NCBI GenBank assembly: GCA_024372625.1
Contig: CP099603.1
Location: 186,001 to 250,000, forward strand
DNA length: 64,000 nt
Source: Comamonadaceae bacterium OTU4NAUVB1
Lineage (GTDB): Bacteria; Pseudomonadota; Gammaproteobacteria; Burkholderiales; Burkholderiaceae_C
Direction of reading: 5' to 3'
The notes below the pieces were generated by a model. The model saw nothing but the letters and a program-made list of their open reading frames with translations. It ran no database searches and had not been told where the DNA came from. Both the position numbers and the translations under genes were made by a program. Shown piece after piece: positions 45,547 to 54,503 of this stretch. The number at the start of each line of letters is the position of its first letter. Positions within the stretch are counted from its first letter, which is position 1.

Positions 45547-46440
45547 TCAGGCGCCCTGGCGCGCCTGCATGAACTCGATGAAGACGCGCAGCTTGCGCGG
45601 AACGTGGGCCCGGCTCGGGTGATACAGGCAGAAGCCCGGGAAGGCCGGCCACCAGGGCTCGAGCAGCGCCACCAGACGTCCCGTGGAAAGGTCGTCCCGG
45701 ACCTGCGACTCGAACGCGCAGGCGATGCCCGCGCCCGCACGCACCGCGGCGAGGATGAGGTCGCCGTCGTTGGTGAGCACGGGGCCCTGGACGTCGATGG
45801 TCATGTCGCTGCCCTCGTGCGTGTATTCCCAGCGATAGACCACGCCGCCCAGGCGCGCGTTGATGCAGCGATGGCCGGCCAGGTCCTGCGGTGCGCGCGG
45901 CGGTTCGCGCCCGGCGAGGTAGCGCGGCGACGCGACGGTGGCGATGCGCTGCCGGCCGCCGAGCGGCACGGCGACCACGTCCTGCGCCAGGTTCTCGTCC
46001 AGGCGGATGCCGGCGTCGAATCCGCCCGCGACGAGGTCGAGCAGCGCGTTGTCGCAATGCATTTCCAGCGTGATGTCGGGGAACGCGTCCAGAAACGCCA
46101 TCAGGTGGGGCATGACCAGGATGTCGGCGGCCGTGCGCGACAGGTTCAGCCGAAGCAGCCCGGCGGGCCTGTCGCGCGATTCGTTCAGGCCCTCGACGGC
46201 GAGCGCCACCGCGGCCAGGCCGGGCTGCGCCTGCGCGAGGAAACGCCGGCCGAGTTCGGTCAGGCTGACCCGGCGGGTGGAGCGGTCGAGCAACCGCACG
46301 CCGAGCCCGCGTTCGAGCTTGCGAACGGTCTGGGACAGCGCGGAGGGCGACACGCCGAGTTCGGTCGCCGCGCGCGTGAAGCTCGCGTGGTGCGCCACGC
46401 GCGCGAAGGCGGCAATGGGGGCGAGCAGGTCCGAGGGCAT
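45547..46440 (-). CDS. LysR-family regulator, divergent from an SDR gene
   Basis: 297-residue regulator. The helix-turn-helix (ASFTRAATELGVSPSALSQ, VRLLDRSTRRVSLTELG) and a CrgA/DmlR-type effector domain (FDAGIRLDENLAQDVVAVPLG) are intact. The subfamily hallmark 'GFDAGIRL' is shared with the other LysR proteins in this region. The start at 46440 was chosen as the usual LysR start. An inverted repeat sits just before it. It presumably controls the adjacent SDR gene and itself. Confidence 0.92.
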   Translation of the reverse strand: MPSDLLAPIAAFARVAHHASFTRAATELGVSPSALSQTVRKLERGLGVRLLDRSTRRVSLTELGRRFLAQAQPGLAAVALAVEGLNESRDRPAGLLRLNLSRTAADILVMPHLMAFLDAFPDITLEMHCDNALLDLVAGGFDAGIRLDENLAQDVVAVPLGGRQRIATVASPRYLAGREPPRAPQDLAGHRCINARLGGVVYRWEYTHEGSDMTIDVQGPVLTNDGDLILAAVRAGAGIACAFESQVRDDLSTGRLVALLEPWWPAFPGFCLYHPSRAHVPRKLRVFIEFMQARQGA

Positions 46441-46450
46441 CGCCGCATTA

Positions 46451-46465
46451 TGAAGACCGGCTTCA
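46451..46465. promoter_or_regulatory. LysR-type inverted repeat TGAAG-N5-CTTCA
   Basis: A perfect TGAAG/CTTCA dyad separated by ACCGG, 11 bp upstream of the LysR start and inside the 134-bp divergent gap. Position and T...A end bases fit an autoregulatory LysR recognition site. Confidence 0.5.
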
Positions 46466-46574
46466 GGGCGCATCCCGCGCGCCCGGGTTTATCCAGTGGT
46501 GCTTCCTGTCTACGCTCGGCACCGGTCCGCTCCCCGGGGCGGCCGCTCGTCGACAACCATCAAAGGAACACACC

Positions 46575-47315
46575 ATGACCCAGCTCACGGGCAAAGTCGC
46601 CATCGTCACCGGTTCGTCCAAGGGGATCGGTGCCGGCATCGCTGAACGCCTGGCCGCCGACGGCGCCTGCGTCGTCGTCAACCACTCGCGCAGTGCCGAA
46701 GCGGCGGGGCGCGTCGTCCAGCGCATCGCCGCGGCCGGCGGGCGCGCCGTCGCGGTCCAGGCCGACCTGTCGCGGCCCGACCAGATTGGTCCCCTGGTCG
46801 ATGCCGCGATCACGCACTTCGGGGGCCTCGACATCCTCGTGAACAACGCCGGCATCTACCGGCCCGATTCGCTCGAATCGCTGACGGCGGAGAGCATCGA
46901 CGCGCACTTCGCGCTCAACGTGCGCGGTCTTCTCCTGACCACCCAGGCGGCGGCGCGCGTCATGCGCGCCGGGGGCGTCGTCGTGAACATCAGCTCCGGC
47001 CTCGCGAAGAGTCCCTATCCCACGGTCCATGCCTACTGCGCGACCAAGGGCGCGGTCGACACCCTGACGCGTTCGCTGGGCCTGGCGCTCGGCCCGCGGC
47101 GGATCCGCGTGGTCGGCATCGCACCGGGATTCGTGAAGACCGAGGGCAACGCCGAGTCCGCCCGGGACGTGGCCGACGTGCTGGTCGGCAAGACGCCGCT
47201 GGCCCGGGTCGGGATGCCGGCGGACATCGCGGCCGCGGTGGCGTTCGTCGTCTCCGGCGATGGCGGCTGGATCACCGGCACGACGATCGATGTCGCCGGA
47301 GGCATGGTGTTCTGA
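46575..47315 (+). CDS. SDR oxidoreductase (FabG-like)
   Basis: 246-residue classical short-chain dehydrogenase. The cofactor motif is TGSSKGIGAGIA with a following NHSR that favours NADP(H). NNAGIY, catalytic Ser in NISSG, and Y-C-A-T-K are present. The C-terminus (GGWITGTTIDVAGGMVF) is that of 3-oxoacyl-ACP reductase-like enzymes. AAAGGA lies 8 bp before the ATG. The substrate is unknown; the divergent LysR gene is its likely regulator. Confidence 0.92.
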   Translation: MTQLTGKVAIVTGSSKGIGAGIAERLAADGACVVVNHSRSAEAAGRVVQRIAAAGGRAVAVQADLSRPDQIGPLVDAAITHFGGLDILVNNAGIYRPDSLESLTAESIDAHFALNVRGLLLTTQAAARVMRAGGVVVNISSGLAKSPYPTVHAYCATKGAVDTLTRSLGLALGPRRIRVVGIAPGFVKTEGNAESARDVADVLVGKTPLARVGMPADIAAAVAFVVSGDGGWITGTTIDVAGGMVF

Positions 47316-47381
47316 CGCGCGGCGCCGCCGTCCGCGTCGGCGCCCCGGGCACGCCAGGAGCTCGCGCAGGTCCGCGGGCCG

Positions 47382-48272
47382 CTACGCCTCGGCTTTGAGC
47401 AGGTCCACCAGCGCCCGCAGCGGCGCCGGCATGAGGCGGTTGGCCGGGAAGTAGAGGAACAGGCCGGGCCCGGCGGGGCACCAGTCGTCCAGGACAGGCA
47501 TCAGCCGACCCTGGTCGAGCTCCGCCCGCGCCGAGGTCTCGGGCACGTAGGCGATGCCGAGACCGCGCAGCGCCGCCTCGACCATCAGCGGCACGTTGTC
47601 CAGCGTCAGCGCGCCCGGCACGTCGATGGCGACCTCCTGGCCGTGCTTCGCGAACTCCCACCGGTAGCGCTTGCCGCTGGGCAGGCGCTGGCGGATGCAG
47701 ACGTGCCGCTTCAGGTCGTCCGGCGTCACCAGCGGCGCGCGGCCGGCGAGGTAGGCGGGCGATGCGACGGCGACGAACCGGACGCCGCCGCCGACGGGCA
47801 CGCCCACCATGTCCTGCGGCAGGGCATCGCCGAGCCGGATGCCGGCATCGAAACCCTGCGCGACGACGTCGACCAGCTGTCCCTGCGCCACCAGGTCCAG
47901 TTCCACCAGCGGACAGGCCGCCAGGAAGCGGGGCACGACGTCCTGCAGCAGCAGGCGCGCGGCGGCCTCGCTGGTGTTGATCCGGAGGGTTCCCTGCACC
48001 CGGCCGTCGACCTGCGCAACCACGTCCAGCGCGTCGTCCAGGTCGCGCAGCACCGGCCCGATGCGCGCCAGCAGACGTTCGCCCAGTTCCGTCGGCGCGA
48101 CGCTGCGGGTCGTGCGGTTGAGCAGGCGCGCCCCGAGTTGGCTTTCGAGCCCGCGCATGGCGTGGCTGAGCGACGAGCGCGACTGTCCGAGCGCGTCGGC
48201 GGCCCGGCGGAAGCTGCGATGCGTGGCGACGGCCTGGAACGCGGCAAGGTCGGCGAGCGTCGGTTTGGGCAT
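47382..48272 (-). CDS. LysR-family regulator, divergent from a second SDR gene
   Basis: 296-residue regulator with HTH (RSFRRAADALGQSRSSLSH, RLLNRTTRSVAPTELG) and complete effector domain (GFDAGIRLGDALPQDMVGVP). The start at 48272 is the normal LysR start; longer upstream frames lack features. It faces the SDR gene across 97 bp that contain a long inverted repeat. It belongs to the same DmlR/CrgA-like subfamily as its neighbours, which suggests local duplication. Confidence 0.92.
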   Translation of the reverse strand: MPKPTLADLAAFQAVATHRSFRRAADALGQSRSSLSHAMRGLESQLGARLLNRTTRSVAPTELGERLLARIGPVLRDLDDALDVVAQVDGRVQGTLRINTSEAAARLLLQDVVPRFLAACPLVELDLVAQGQLVDVVAQGFDAGIRLGDALPQDMVGVPVGGGVRFVAVASPAYLAGRAPLVTPDDLKRHVCIRQRLPSGKRYRWEFAKHGQEVAIDVPGALTLDNVPLMVEAALRGLGIAYVPETSARAELDQGRLMPVLDDWCPAGPGLFLYFPANRLMPAPLRALVDLLKAEA

Positions 48273-48333
48273 TGGTGAATTTCGTTGACCGTCTCGTCCC
48301 GGTCCATCGGACTTCTCAGGACACCGGCGGCTT

Positions 48334-48361
48334 TCCAGAATCGAGCCCTCAACATTCTGGA
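48334..48361. promoter_or_regulatory. Perfect inverted repeat TCCAGAAT-N12-ATTCTGGA before an SDR gene
   Basis: Two 8-bp arms (48334-48341 and 48354-48361) are exact complements around a 12-bp spacer, ending 8 bp before the SDR start codon at 48370. This could be a regulator-binding dyad overlapping the translation start, or an RNA stem that hides the ribosome binding site. Confidence 0.6.
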
Positions 48362-48369
48362 CGAAACGC

Positions 48370-49206
48370 ATGACCTCCAAGACCTGGCTCATCACCGGCG
48401 CTTCCGCCGGCCTCGGGCGCCTGCTCACGCAGACGCTCCTCTCGCGTGGCGACCGCGTCGTCGCCACCGTCCGGAGGCCTGGCGCGCTGCAGGCGCTCGA
48501 AATGGCGCACCCGGAGCGCCTGCTCGTCCTGCCGCTCGACGTGACCGACGTGGCGGCGATCCGCCGGACCGTCGACGACGCCTTTGATCGCACGGGACGG
48601 ATCGACGTCGTCGTCAGCAACGCGGGCTACGGGCTGTTCGGTGCGGCCGAGGAACTGAGCGACGAACAGATCGACCGCCAGATCGCGACCAACCTGGTCG
48701 GCTCGATCCAGGTGATCCGCGCCGCCCTGCCGCACCTGCGCCGCCAGGGGGGTGGACGGGTGGTGCAGGTCTCCTCCGAGGGCGGGCAGATCGCCTACCC
48801 CAACTTCAGCCTGTACCACGCGACCAAGTGGGGCATCGAAGGCTTCGTCGAGTCGGTCGCGCAGGAGGTCGAGGGCTTCGGCATCGACTTCCTGCTGGTG
48901 GAGCCCGGCCCGACCGCGACGGGCTTCCGCGACGGTCTGGACCACGCGACGCCCCTGCCCGACTACGAGGACACCCCCGCCGGCCGGGTGCGCCGGTCGG
49001 TCCGCGATGGCGACTTCAGGCTGACCGGGGATGCCGGACGGACCGTCGCGGCCATGCTCGCCGCGGCCGACGAAGGCACGCCGGGGTTGCGTCGCCTGGC
49101 GTTGGGCAGCACCGCCTACGCGTCGATCCGCACGGCGCTGCGGTCGCGCGTCGGGGCGCTGGAGGCGCAGCGGGAGATCGCGTACTCCGCCGACGCCGAC
49201 GCCTGA
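48370..49206 (+). CDS. SDR oxidoreductase (ketoreductase/retinol-dehydrogenase-like)
   Basis: 278-residue short-chain dehydrogenase. TGASAGLGR cofactor loop, SNAGYG (the usual NNAG with Ser), VSSEGG and Y-H-A-T-K. After the core it has a longer C-terminal region (about 215-278) typical of the 'SDR family, oxidoreductase' group close to YhfP/ketoreductases rather than FabG. The following VRRPGAL suggests NADP(H) use. The divergent LysR gene is its likely regulator. Confidence 0.9.
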   Translation: MTSKTWLITGASAGLGRLLTQTLLSRGDRVVATVRRPGALQALEMAHPERLLVLPLDVTDVAAIRRTVDDAFDRTGRIDVVVSNAGYGLFGAAEELSDEQIDRQIATNLVGSIQVIRAALPHLRRQGGGRVVQVSSEGGQIAYPNFSLYHATKWGIEGFVESVAQEVEGFGIDFLLVEPGPTATGFRDGLDHATPLPDYEDTPAGRVRRSVRDGDFRLTGDAGRTVAAMLAAADEGTPGLRRLALGSTAYASIRTALRSRVGALEAQREIAYSADADA

Positions 49207-49243
49207 CGGTCCGGGCGCCGCGTGGACGCCGGGTGCCGGCCGC

Positions 49244-49984
49244 TCACGCCAGGCCGCCGTTGACGCGAAGGATCTGGCCGTTGACCCATGCCGCATCGTG
49301 CCCGGCGAGGAAGGAGACCACGCTGGCGATGTCGTCCGGCTGGCCCAGGCGCTCCAGGGGCGGCATCTTGGCGAACTGCGCGATCAGCGCGTCGCTCTTG
49401 CCGTCGAGGAACAGCGCCGTGGCGACCGGACCGGGTGCGATCGCGTTGACGGTGATGGCGCGGCCACGCAACTCCTTGGCGAACACGTGGGTGAAGGCTT
49501 CCACCGCCGCCTTGGTCGCGTTGTAGACGGCGTAGCCGGGCAGGTTCAGCGCGAGCGTCGTGCTCGAGAAGTTGACGATGCGTCCGCCTTCGTTCAGGCG
49601 CGTGGCCGCCTCGCGCATCGTGTTGAACGTGCCCTTCGCATTCACGTCGAAATGCCGGTCGTAGTCGGCGTCGCTGGTCTGCGCCAGCGGGGTCGTCCTG
49701 AGGATGCCGGCGTTGTTGACGAGCACGTCGATCGTGCCGAGCGTGTGCTCGACCTCGTCGAACATCGCCTTGACCTGCGAGCTGCTCGCGACGTCGGCCT
49801 GGACCGCCATGGCCGTCTGCTCCCTGGCGTTCATCGACAGGACGAGTTCGTCGGCTTCCCGGGGGCTGTTGGCGTGATTGAGGACGACGGCGAAACCGTC
49901 GTCCGCCAGCCGCCTGGCGATCGCGGCGCCGATGCCGCGCGACGCGCCGGTGACGAGGGCGATCTTCTGTCTGGAGGAGGTCAT
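49244..49984 (-). CDS. SDR oxidoreductase (FabG-like)
   Basis: 246-residue classical short-chain dehydrogenase. TGASRGIGAAIA, NHANS (NADP(H)-type), NNAGIL, NFSSTT and Y-N-A-T-K are present, with C-terminal VNGQILRVNGGLA. It lies 71 bp downstream of another SDR gene on the same strand, so the two may be co-transcribed under the LysR gene at 50949. Confidence 0.92.
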   Translation of the reverse strand: MTSSRQKIALVTGASRGIGAAIARRLADDGFAVVLNHANSPREADELVLSMNAREQTAMAVQADVASSSQVKAMFDEVEHTLGTIDVLVNNAGILRTTPLAQTSDADYDRHFDVNAKGTFNTMREAATRLNEGGRIVNFSSTTLALNLPGYAVYNATKAAVEAFTHVFAKELRGRAITVNAIAPGPVATALFLDGKSDALIAQFAKMPPLERLGQPDDIASVVSFLAGHDAAWVNGQILRVNGGLA

Positions 49985-50055
49985 TCGGATTTTCCTGAGT
50001 GGGAAGGTTGGAGCGTGGGAGATGGAAGACGAACTGGCCGAGACGGCCAGGGGAC

Positions 50056-50784
50056 TCACCAGGGCACTTGGCCCCGGGCATCCAGGAACTGCCCGGTGCC
50101 TCCGGTTTCCGTCAGCGCCAGCCGGACCGCCGTGGCGGCGCCTTCCTCGACCGTCAGGACGCCCGTGTTCCCGTTGAGGTCGGTCCTGACGAACCCGGGG
50201 CAGACGGCGTTGACCGCGATCCCGTGCTCGCCGAGTTCCTGGGCGAGTTGCACGGTCAGCATGTTGAGCGCCGCCTTCGACGCGTTGTAGCCGATCCATT
50301 GCGCCTGGTGGTACGGCGACGTCGGGTCGCTGTTCAGGCTCAGCGAGCCCAGGCTGCTGGACAGGTTGACGATCTTGGCCGATCGGCCCCGCCGCAGGAG
50401 CGGGAGCATCGACTGCGTCACCGCCAACGCACCGAGAAAGTTGGTTTCGAGCAGGCGACGCACGGCATCGACGGACGCGTGAGCGGGCCGGCCGTCGCCG
50501 GGGTCGTTGATCCCGGCGTTGTTCACCAGGATGTCCAGCGATCCGAACCGCCCGAGGATCCGGTCGGCGGCGCGCGCCACGCTGGCCTCGTCGGTCACGT
50601 CGATTTCGATCGCATGGGCGTCGATGCCTTCCGCGCGCAGCGTACCCGCGGCGGCGTCGCCGCGCGCCAGGCTCCGGGCGCCGATCAGCACGGTCAGCCC
50701 GCCGCGCCCCAGTTCCCGACCGATCTGCCGTCCGATTCCCTTGTTCCCGCCCGTGATCAGGGCGATCCGCCCGGCTTGCTTCAT
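50056..50784 (-). CDS. SDR oxidoreductase (carbonyl reductase-like)
   Basis: 242-residue short-chain dehydrogenase. TGGNKGIGRQIG with GARS two strands later, NNAGIN, NLSSSLGS and Y-N-A-S-K; the pattern resembles bacterial carbonyl reductases (CBR1-like). ATG at 50784 starts the cofactor strand at the usual distance (MKQAGRIALITGG). It faces the damaged LysR gene across 164 bp. Confidence 0.9.
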   Translation of the reverse strand: MKQAGRIALITGGNKGIGRQIGRELGRGGLTVLIGARSLARGDAAAGTLRAEGIDAHAIEIDVTDEASVARAADRILGRFGSLDILVNNAGINDPGDGRPAHASVDAVRRLLETNFLGALAVTQSMLPLLRRGRSAKIVNLSSSLGSLSLNSDPTSPYHQAQWIGYNASKAALNMLTVQLAQELGEHGIAVNAVCPGFVRTDLNGNTGVLTVEEGAATAVRLALTETGGTGQFLDARGQVPW

Positions 50785-50948
50785 GTGCTCGTTCCTTCGC
50801 TGTGGAAGCAGGATCATCGGCGCCGGCCCGCGTTCCGATAAGGCTGGCGCGCGGGAACAAGCCGTTCGCCGTGGCGATCAGGCCGACGCGCCGGCGGCGG
50901 TGGCAGGGCGCTCGGAGGCGCTCGGGGGTGGCCGGTAGACTGGTCGTC

Positions 50949-51878
50949 ATGGCCAACGATCGCGATCCCTCGCTGGACGACCTGTCGGTCTTTCTCGCGG
51001 TGTGCGAGGCCGCCGGCTTCCGCGCCGCCGCCCGGCGACTCGGCCGCGCGCCGTCCAACGTCAGCGAGACCGTCTCGAGGGTCGAGGCCCAGCTCGGCGT
51101 GGCGCTGCTCCATCGCACCACGCGCAGCGTGATGCCGACGGAAGCGGGGCGCGAGCTGCTGGCGCGCATCGCTCCGCTGCTCGCCGGCATCCGCCTGGCG
51201 CTGCACGATGTCACGGGGTCCGACCAGCAGGTCCGGGGGCTGCTGAAGCTCAATGTCACCGGCGCCGTGATGGTCGACATCCTTCCGCCCCTGATCGACC
51301 GGTTCCTCCTCAGGCATCCGGCCACGAAGGTCGAGCTGGTGGTGGAGGACCGGCTGGTCGATGCCATCGCCGAGGGCTGCATGGGCGGCATCCGCTACGG
51401 GGAGCACCTCGCTCAGGACATGATCGCGGTGCCGATCGGTCCCCGTTTCCAGCAGCTCGCGCTGGCGGCGTCGCCCGGCTACATCGCGGCGCACGGAAGC
51501 CCGCGCCATCCCGACGAGGTGGCCGGGCATGCATGCATCCGGACGCGGTTTTCCAGCGGTGCCCTCACCGCGTGGGACTTCGAGCGCGACGGCGTGCGCC
51601 TGCGGCTCGATCCGCCCGCCCGCCTGACCATCGGCGTGAACGCCGCCGCGGCCGCGATCGACCTGGCGCGCGGCGGCCACGGGCTGATCTGCACGTTCGG
51701 GAACTGGCTCGACCCCCATTTCGCGAGCGGCGACCTGGTGCCCGTCCTGTAAGACTGGTGGACGCGGTTCGACGGACCACGGCTGTATTTTCCGAGCCGG
51801 TTGATGCCCGCCCCGCTGCGCGCGTTCGTCGATCTGATCACCGGGTCCGACGCCGACGACCGTCCGCTCGCGCCCTGA
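50949..51878 (+). pseudogene. LysR-family regulator interrupted by an in-frame TAA near its 3' end
   Basis: The HTH (AGFRAAARRLGRAPSNVSE, HRTTRSVMPTEAG) and most of the effector domain (CMGGIRYGEHLAQDMIAVP) are intact, but TAA at 51750-51752 stops translation after 267 residues. In the same frame the code continues as [19 protein letters not shown] and on to TGA at 51876-51878, exactly the standard C-terminus of this LysR subfamily (compare [18 protein letters not shown] in the regulator at 47382). The full frame would give 309 residues. A single base change such as CAA or GAA to TAA explains it. The product may be inactive, altered, or made by read-through. It faces two SDR genes. Confidence 0.88.
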
Positions 51879-52152
51879 AGCGGCCGCCGGGCGGGGCCCC
51901 ACGGCCGACCCGGGCGTGCCACGCGGCCGGTGGCGCCTGCATCGCCCGGCGTCCGATGCGGCGAACAGCGCCGTATTCGACGACGTATTCGAGGCTTCGG
52001 AGGCATCCACGCCTGCTTATCCTCTGGCGGGTCGGCTCCGTGCGCAGGCAGGGATCGCGCAGCACGCCGGTCCGGCCGCCCGCCCGGGCGCACGGACCCG
52101 CCTGGCGCCCCTGGCACTTCCTTCCCGTCTTCCCGTCCTTCATCGAACCCAC
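51879..52152. other. Short intergenic region before the diguanylate cyclase
   Basis: 274 bp, GC-rich, in frame with the cyclase gene for most of its length. The upstream extension is Arg/Pro/Ala-rich without helices or family match, so it was treated as non-coding. No promoter could be assigned. Confidence 0.35.
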
Positions 52153-53706
52153 GTGCAAACCCGATCCGTTCAACGCCGCACGGTCCACGCCACGACCATC
52201 TTCGTCGTCTTCGTCTGCCTGTCGTTGCTGGCCGTGGACGTCTGGCTCGCGTGGCGGGCGCGCGATCAGCAATTGCGACAGGCCGTCGTGAGCAACACGA
52301 ACCTGGCTTCGGCGGTCGCGCAGCAAATGGACGGAATGATCGCGGAGGTCGGGCACCTGCTCGACAGCATCGCCTACGAAATGGCCTCGGACGGGTCGGA
52401 CCGGCACGTGCTCGACCACGTCCAGCCGCTGCTTCTCAACCACGTGGCGACCAACCGGCACGTCCAGGGCATCTTCGTCTACGACGCCGAAGGGGCCTGG
52501 GTCATCAATTCGCAGGCCATCGCGTCCGAGGGCCGGAACAACGCAGACCGTGCGTACTTCGTCGATCACCGCGAGGCGGCGTCGCTCGCGGTCCGCGTCG
52601 GCACGCCGCTCGTGAGCCGTTCGTCCGGTCGCTGGATCATTCCCGTGTCGCGCCGCTTCAACGACGCGGCGGGCCGCTTCGCCGGCGTCGTGCTGGCGAC
52701 GATCGAGGTCGAGCATGTGAACCGGTTGCTGGCCAACTTCGAGATCGGCCAGCAGGGCGCCCTCACGGTCGCCCTGAACGACGGAGCCATCCTGGTGCGG
52801 CGCCCGTTCGCGGCCGAGAACCTGGGCAAGACCATCGCCGGCACGCCGCTGCAGAAGGACTTCGCGTCCCGCGCGGCGGGCACCTACGAAAGCATCTCCC
52901 CGTTCGACGGCGTCGAGCGCCTGGGCAGCTTCCAGCACACGCAAGGCCATTCGCTGCTGGTGTCGGTGGCGCTGTCCAAGCGCGAGATGCTGCGCGAGTG
53001 GCGCGAAACCACCTGGATCCAGACCCTGTGGATCGTGCTGCTGTGCGCGATCACCGCGCTGGCCGGCGCGTTGGTCGTCCGCTCGGTGCGCCAGCGCATG
53101 CGGGTCGAACTCGACCTGGGGGCGACGCGCGACGAACTCACCCGGGCCAACGCGCGCCTGTCGCAGCTCGCCAGCCACGACGGCCTGACCGGTCTGGCCA
53201 ACCGCCGCGCCCTGGACGAGGCGCTGGCGCGGGACTTCGCCGAATCGTGTCGTTCCGGAGAGCCCCTGAGCCTGGTCATGATCGACGTGGATCACTTCAA
53301 GCGCTACAACGACCGCTACGGCCATCCCCAGGGCGACGCCTGCCTCCAGCAGGTGGCGCTGGCCGTGCAGTCGGCCGCGCGGCGGCCCCTCGACCTGGTG
53401 GCGCGCTACGGCGGCGAGGAGATGGTGATGGTGCTGCCCCACACCGACGCCCTGGGCGCGACCATGGTCGCGGAGATGGCGCGCGCGGCGGTCGAAGCGC
53501 TGGCGATTCCGCACGCCACGCATCCGCTGCAGAAGGTGACGGTCAGCGTCGGGGTGGCCTCGCGCACGTTCGACAACGCCATCCAGGAGGTGCAGGCCCT
53601 GGTGCGGCATGCCGACGAGGCGCTCTACGAGGCCAAGGCGGCGGGCCGCAACCGGGTGGTCGTCCACCGCGACCAGGCGATCTATCCCCGTCTGATCGCG
53701 GCCTGA
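52153..53706 (+). CDS. Membrane diguanylate cyclase with periplasmic Cache-like sensor
   Basis: 517-residue inner-membrane enzyme making cyclic di-GMP from two GTP. First helix about 12-32 (IFVVFVCLSLLAVDVWLAW), periplasmic dCache-like sensor about 40-285 (IFVYDAEGAWVINSQ, DRAYFVDHREA), second helix about 292-315, then the GGDEF domain. The active-site loop is GGEEM (420-424) and the product-inhibition I-site R411-P-L-D414 stands the usual five residues before it; DVDHFKRYNDRYGH is intact. GTG at 52153 was preferred as start because the first helix follows at normal distance; the ribosome binding site is weak. It neighbours light-sensor genes. Confidence 0.88.
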   Translation: MQTRSVQRRTVHATTIFVVFVCLSLLAVDVWLAWRARDQQLRQAVVSNTNLASAVAQQMDGMIAEVGHLLDSIAYEMASDGSDRHVLDHVQPLLLNHVATNRHVQGIFVYDAEGAWVINSQAIASEGRNNADRAYFVDHREAASLAVRVGTPLVSRSSGRWIIPVSRRFNDAAGRFAGVVLATIEVEHVNRLLANFEIGQQGALTVALNDGAILVRRPFAAENLGKTIAGTPLQKDFASRAAGTYESISPFDGVERLGSFQHTQGHSLLVSVALSKREMLREWRETTWIQTLWIVLLCAITALAGALVVRSVRQRMRVELDLGATRDELTRANARLSQLASHDGLTGLANRRALDEALARDFAESCRSGEPLSLVMIDVDHFKRYNDRYGHPQGDACLQQVALAVQSAARRPLDLVARYGGEEMVMVLPHTDALGATMVAEMARAAVEALAIPHATHPLQKVTVSVGVASRTFDNAIQEVQALVRHADEALYEAKAAGRNRVVVHRDQAIYPRLIAA

Positions 53707-53950
53707 TCCGCACCTCGCGAGGCATCGCCCGGGGGTGGGCGCTACACGGACCGCGCCTGCGGCCGACCGGAATCGCCGTCGGGGCGGGTCGCCAGCCACG
53801 ACGGCCGGCCGGACGTCGCGCGCTGTGCGAAGCGTCCCGGCGATCCACAGGGATCACCGCTGGGACGCGACGCGCCGTCCGAAAACTCAGTAGAAACACA
53901 GTTTTGCCCGGCAACGAGGAGGCCGGGGATGCTTCATCTGCCGAGAATCC

Positions 53951-54370
53951 ATGTACCGACTGATCTACGCCAGCCACGCGTGCGACGCGTGCCCGGAGGA
54001 CGTTGCCCGCATCGTCGAACGGTCCAGGGCGCGCAACCCGGGCCTGGGCATCACCGGCGTGCTGTGCCTGCTCGATGCCACCTACATGCAGTACCTCGAG
54101 GGCGAGGAGCGCGCCGTGCGCGCGCTTTTCGCGCGCATCGCCAGGGACGCGCGGCACCGCAACGCCACCGTCCTCGATCAGCGCCCGATGGCGCGGCGCG
54201 CCTACCCCGACTGGTCGATGGCGCTGATGCAATGGGACGACCGTACCAAGGCGATCTTCCGGAGTTTCTCGCCCGGCAAGCACCTGGACCTGTACGCCAG
54301 CGATCCCGCGACGGCCGCCCCGCTCGTGCGCGCCCTCACACGCGACGCGGACTGGAGATTCCAGCCCTGA
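53951..54370 (+). CDS. BLUF-domain blue-light photoreceptor (short form)
   Basis: 139-residue flavin-binding protein. Flavin-site residues are in place: Tyr6 (YRLIYAS), Asn29 with the following GITGVL, and Gln47 (YMQYLEGEE). W88 and M90 (YPDWSM) fall at the spacing known from PixD/BlrB. There is no attached output domain, so it should signal through a partner protein, as PixD does. It lies 133 bp before a large chemotaxis-type hybrid kinase and 244 bp after the cyclase, both plausible partners. FAD chromophore and blue-light response are family knowledge. Confidence 0.9.
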   Translation: MYRLIYASHACDACPEDVARIVERSRARNPGLGITGVLCLLDATYMQYLEGEERAVRALFARIARDARHRNATVLDQRPMARRAYPDWSMALMQWDDRTKAIFRSFSPGKHLDLYASDPATAAPLVRALTRDADWRFQP

Positions 54371-54503
54371 GGCCGCCGTCCTGCGACGGCGGCGCCGTGG
54401 CGGACTCGTAACACGAGGTTTCGATTCATTTCGCGGCCGCGCGGATTCCGTGCGCCTTTTATCGACAATCCGGACGTCGAGAAAACACAGCCGCGCAAAC
54501 CAC

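Noticed and set aside
50785..50948. GTTCC/GGAAC dyad between the SDR and damaged LysR genes
   Set aside because: Arms are only five bases and the surrounding sequence is too GC-rich to distinguish the dyad from chance.
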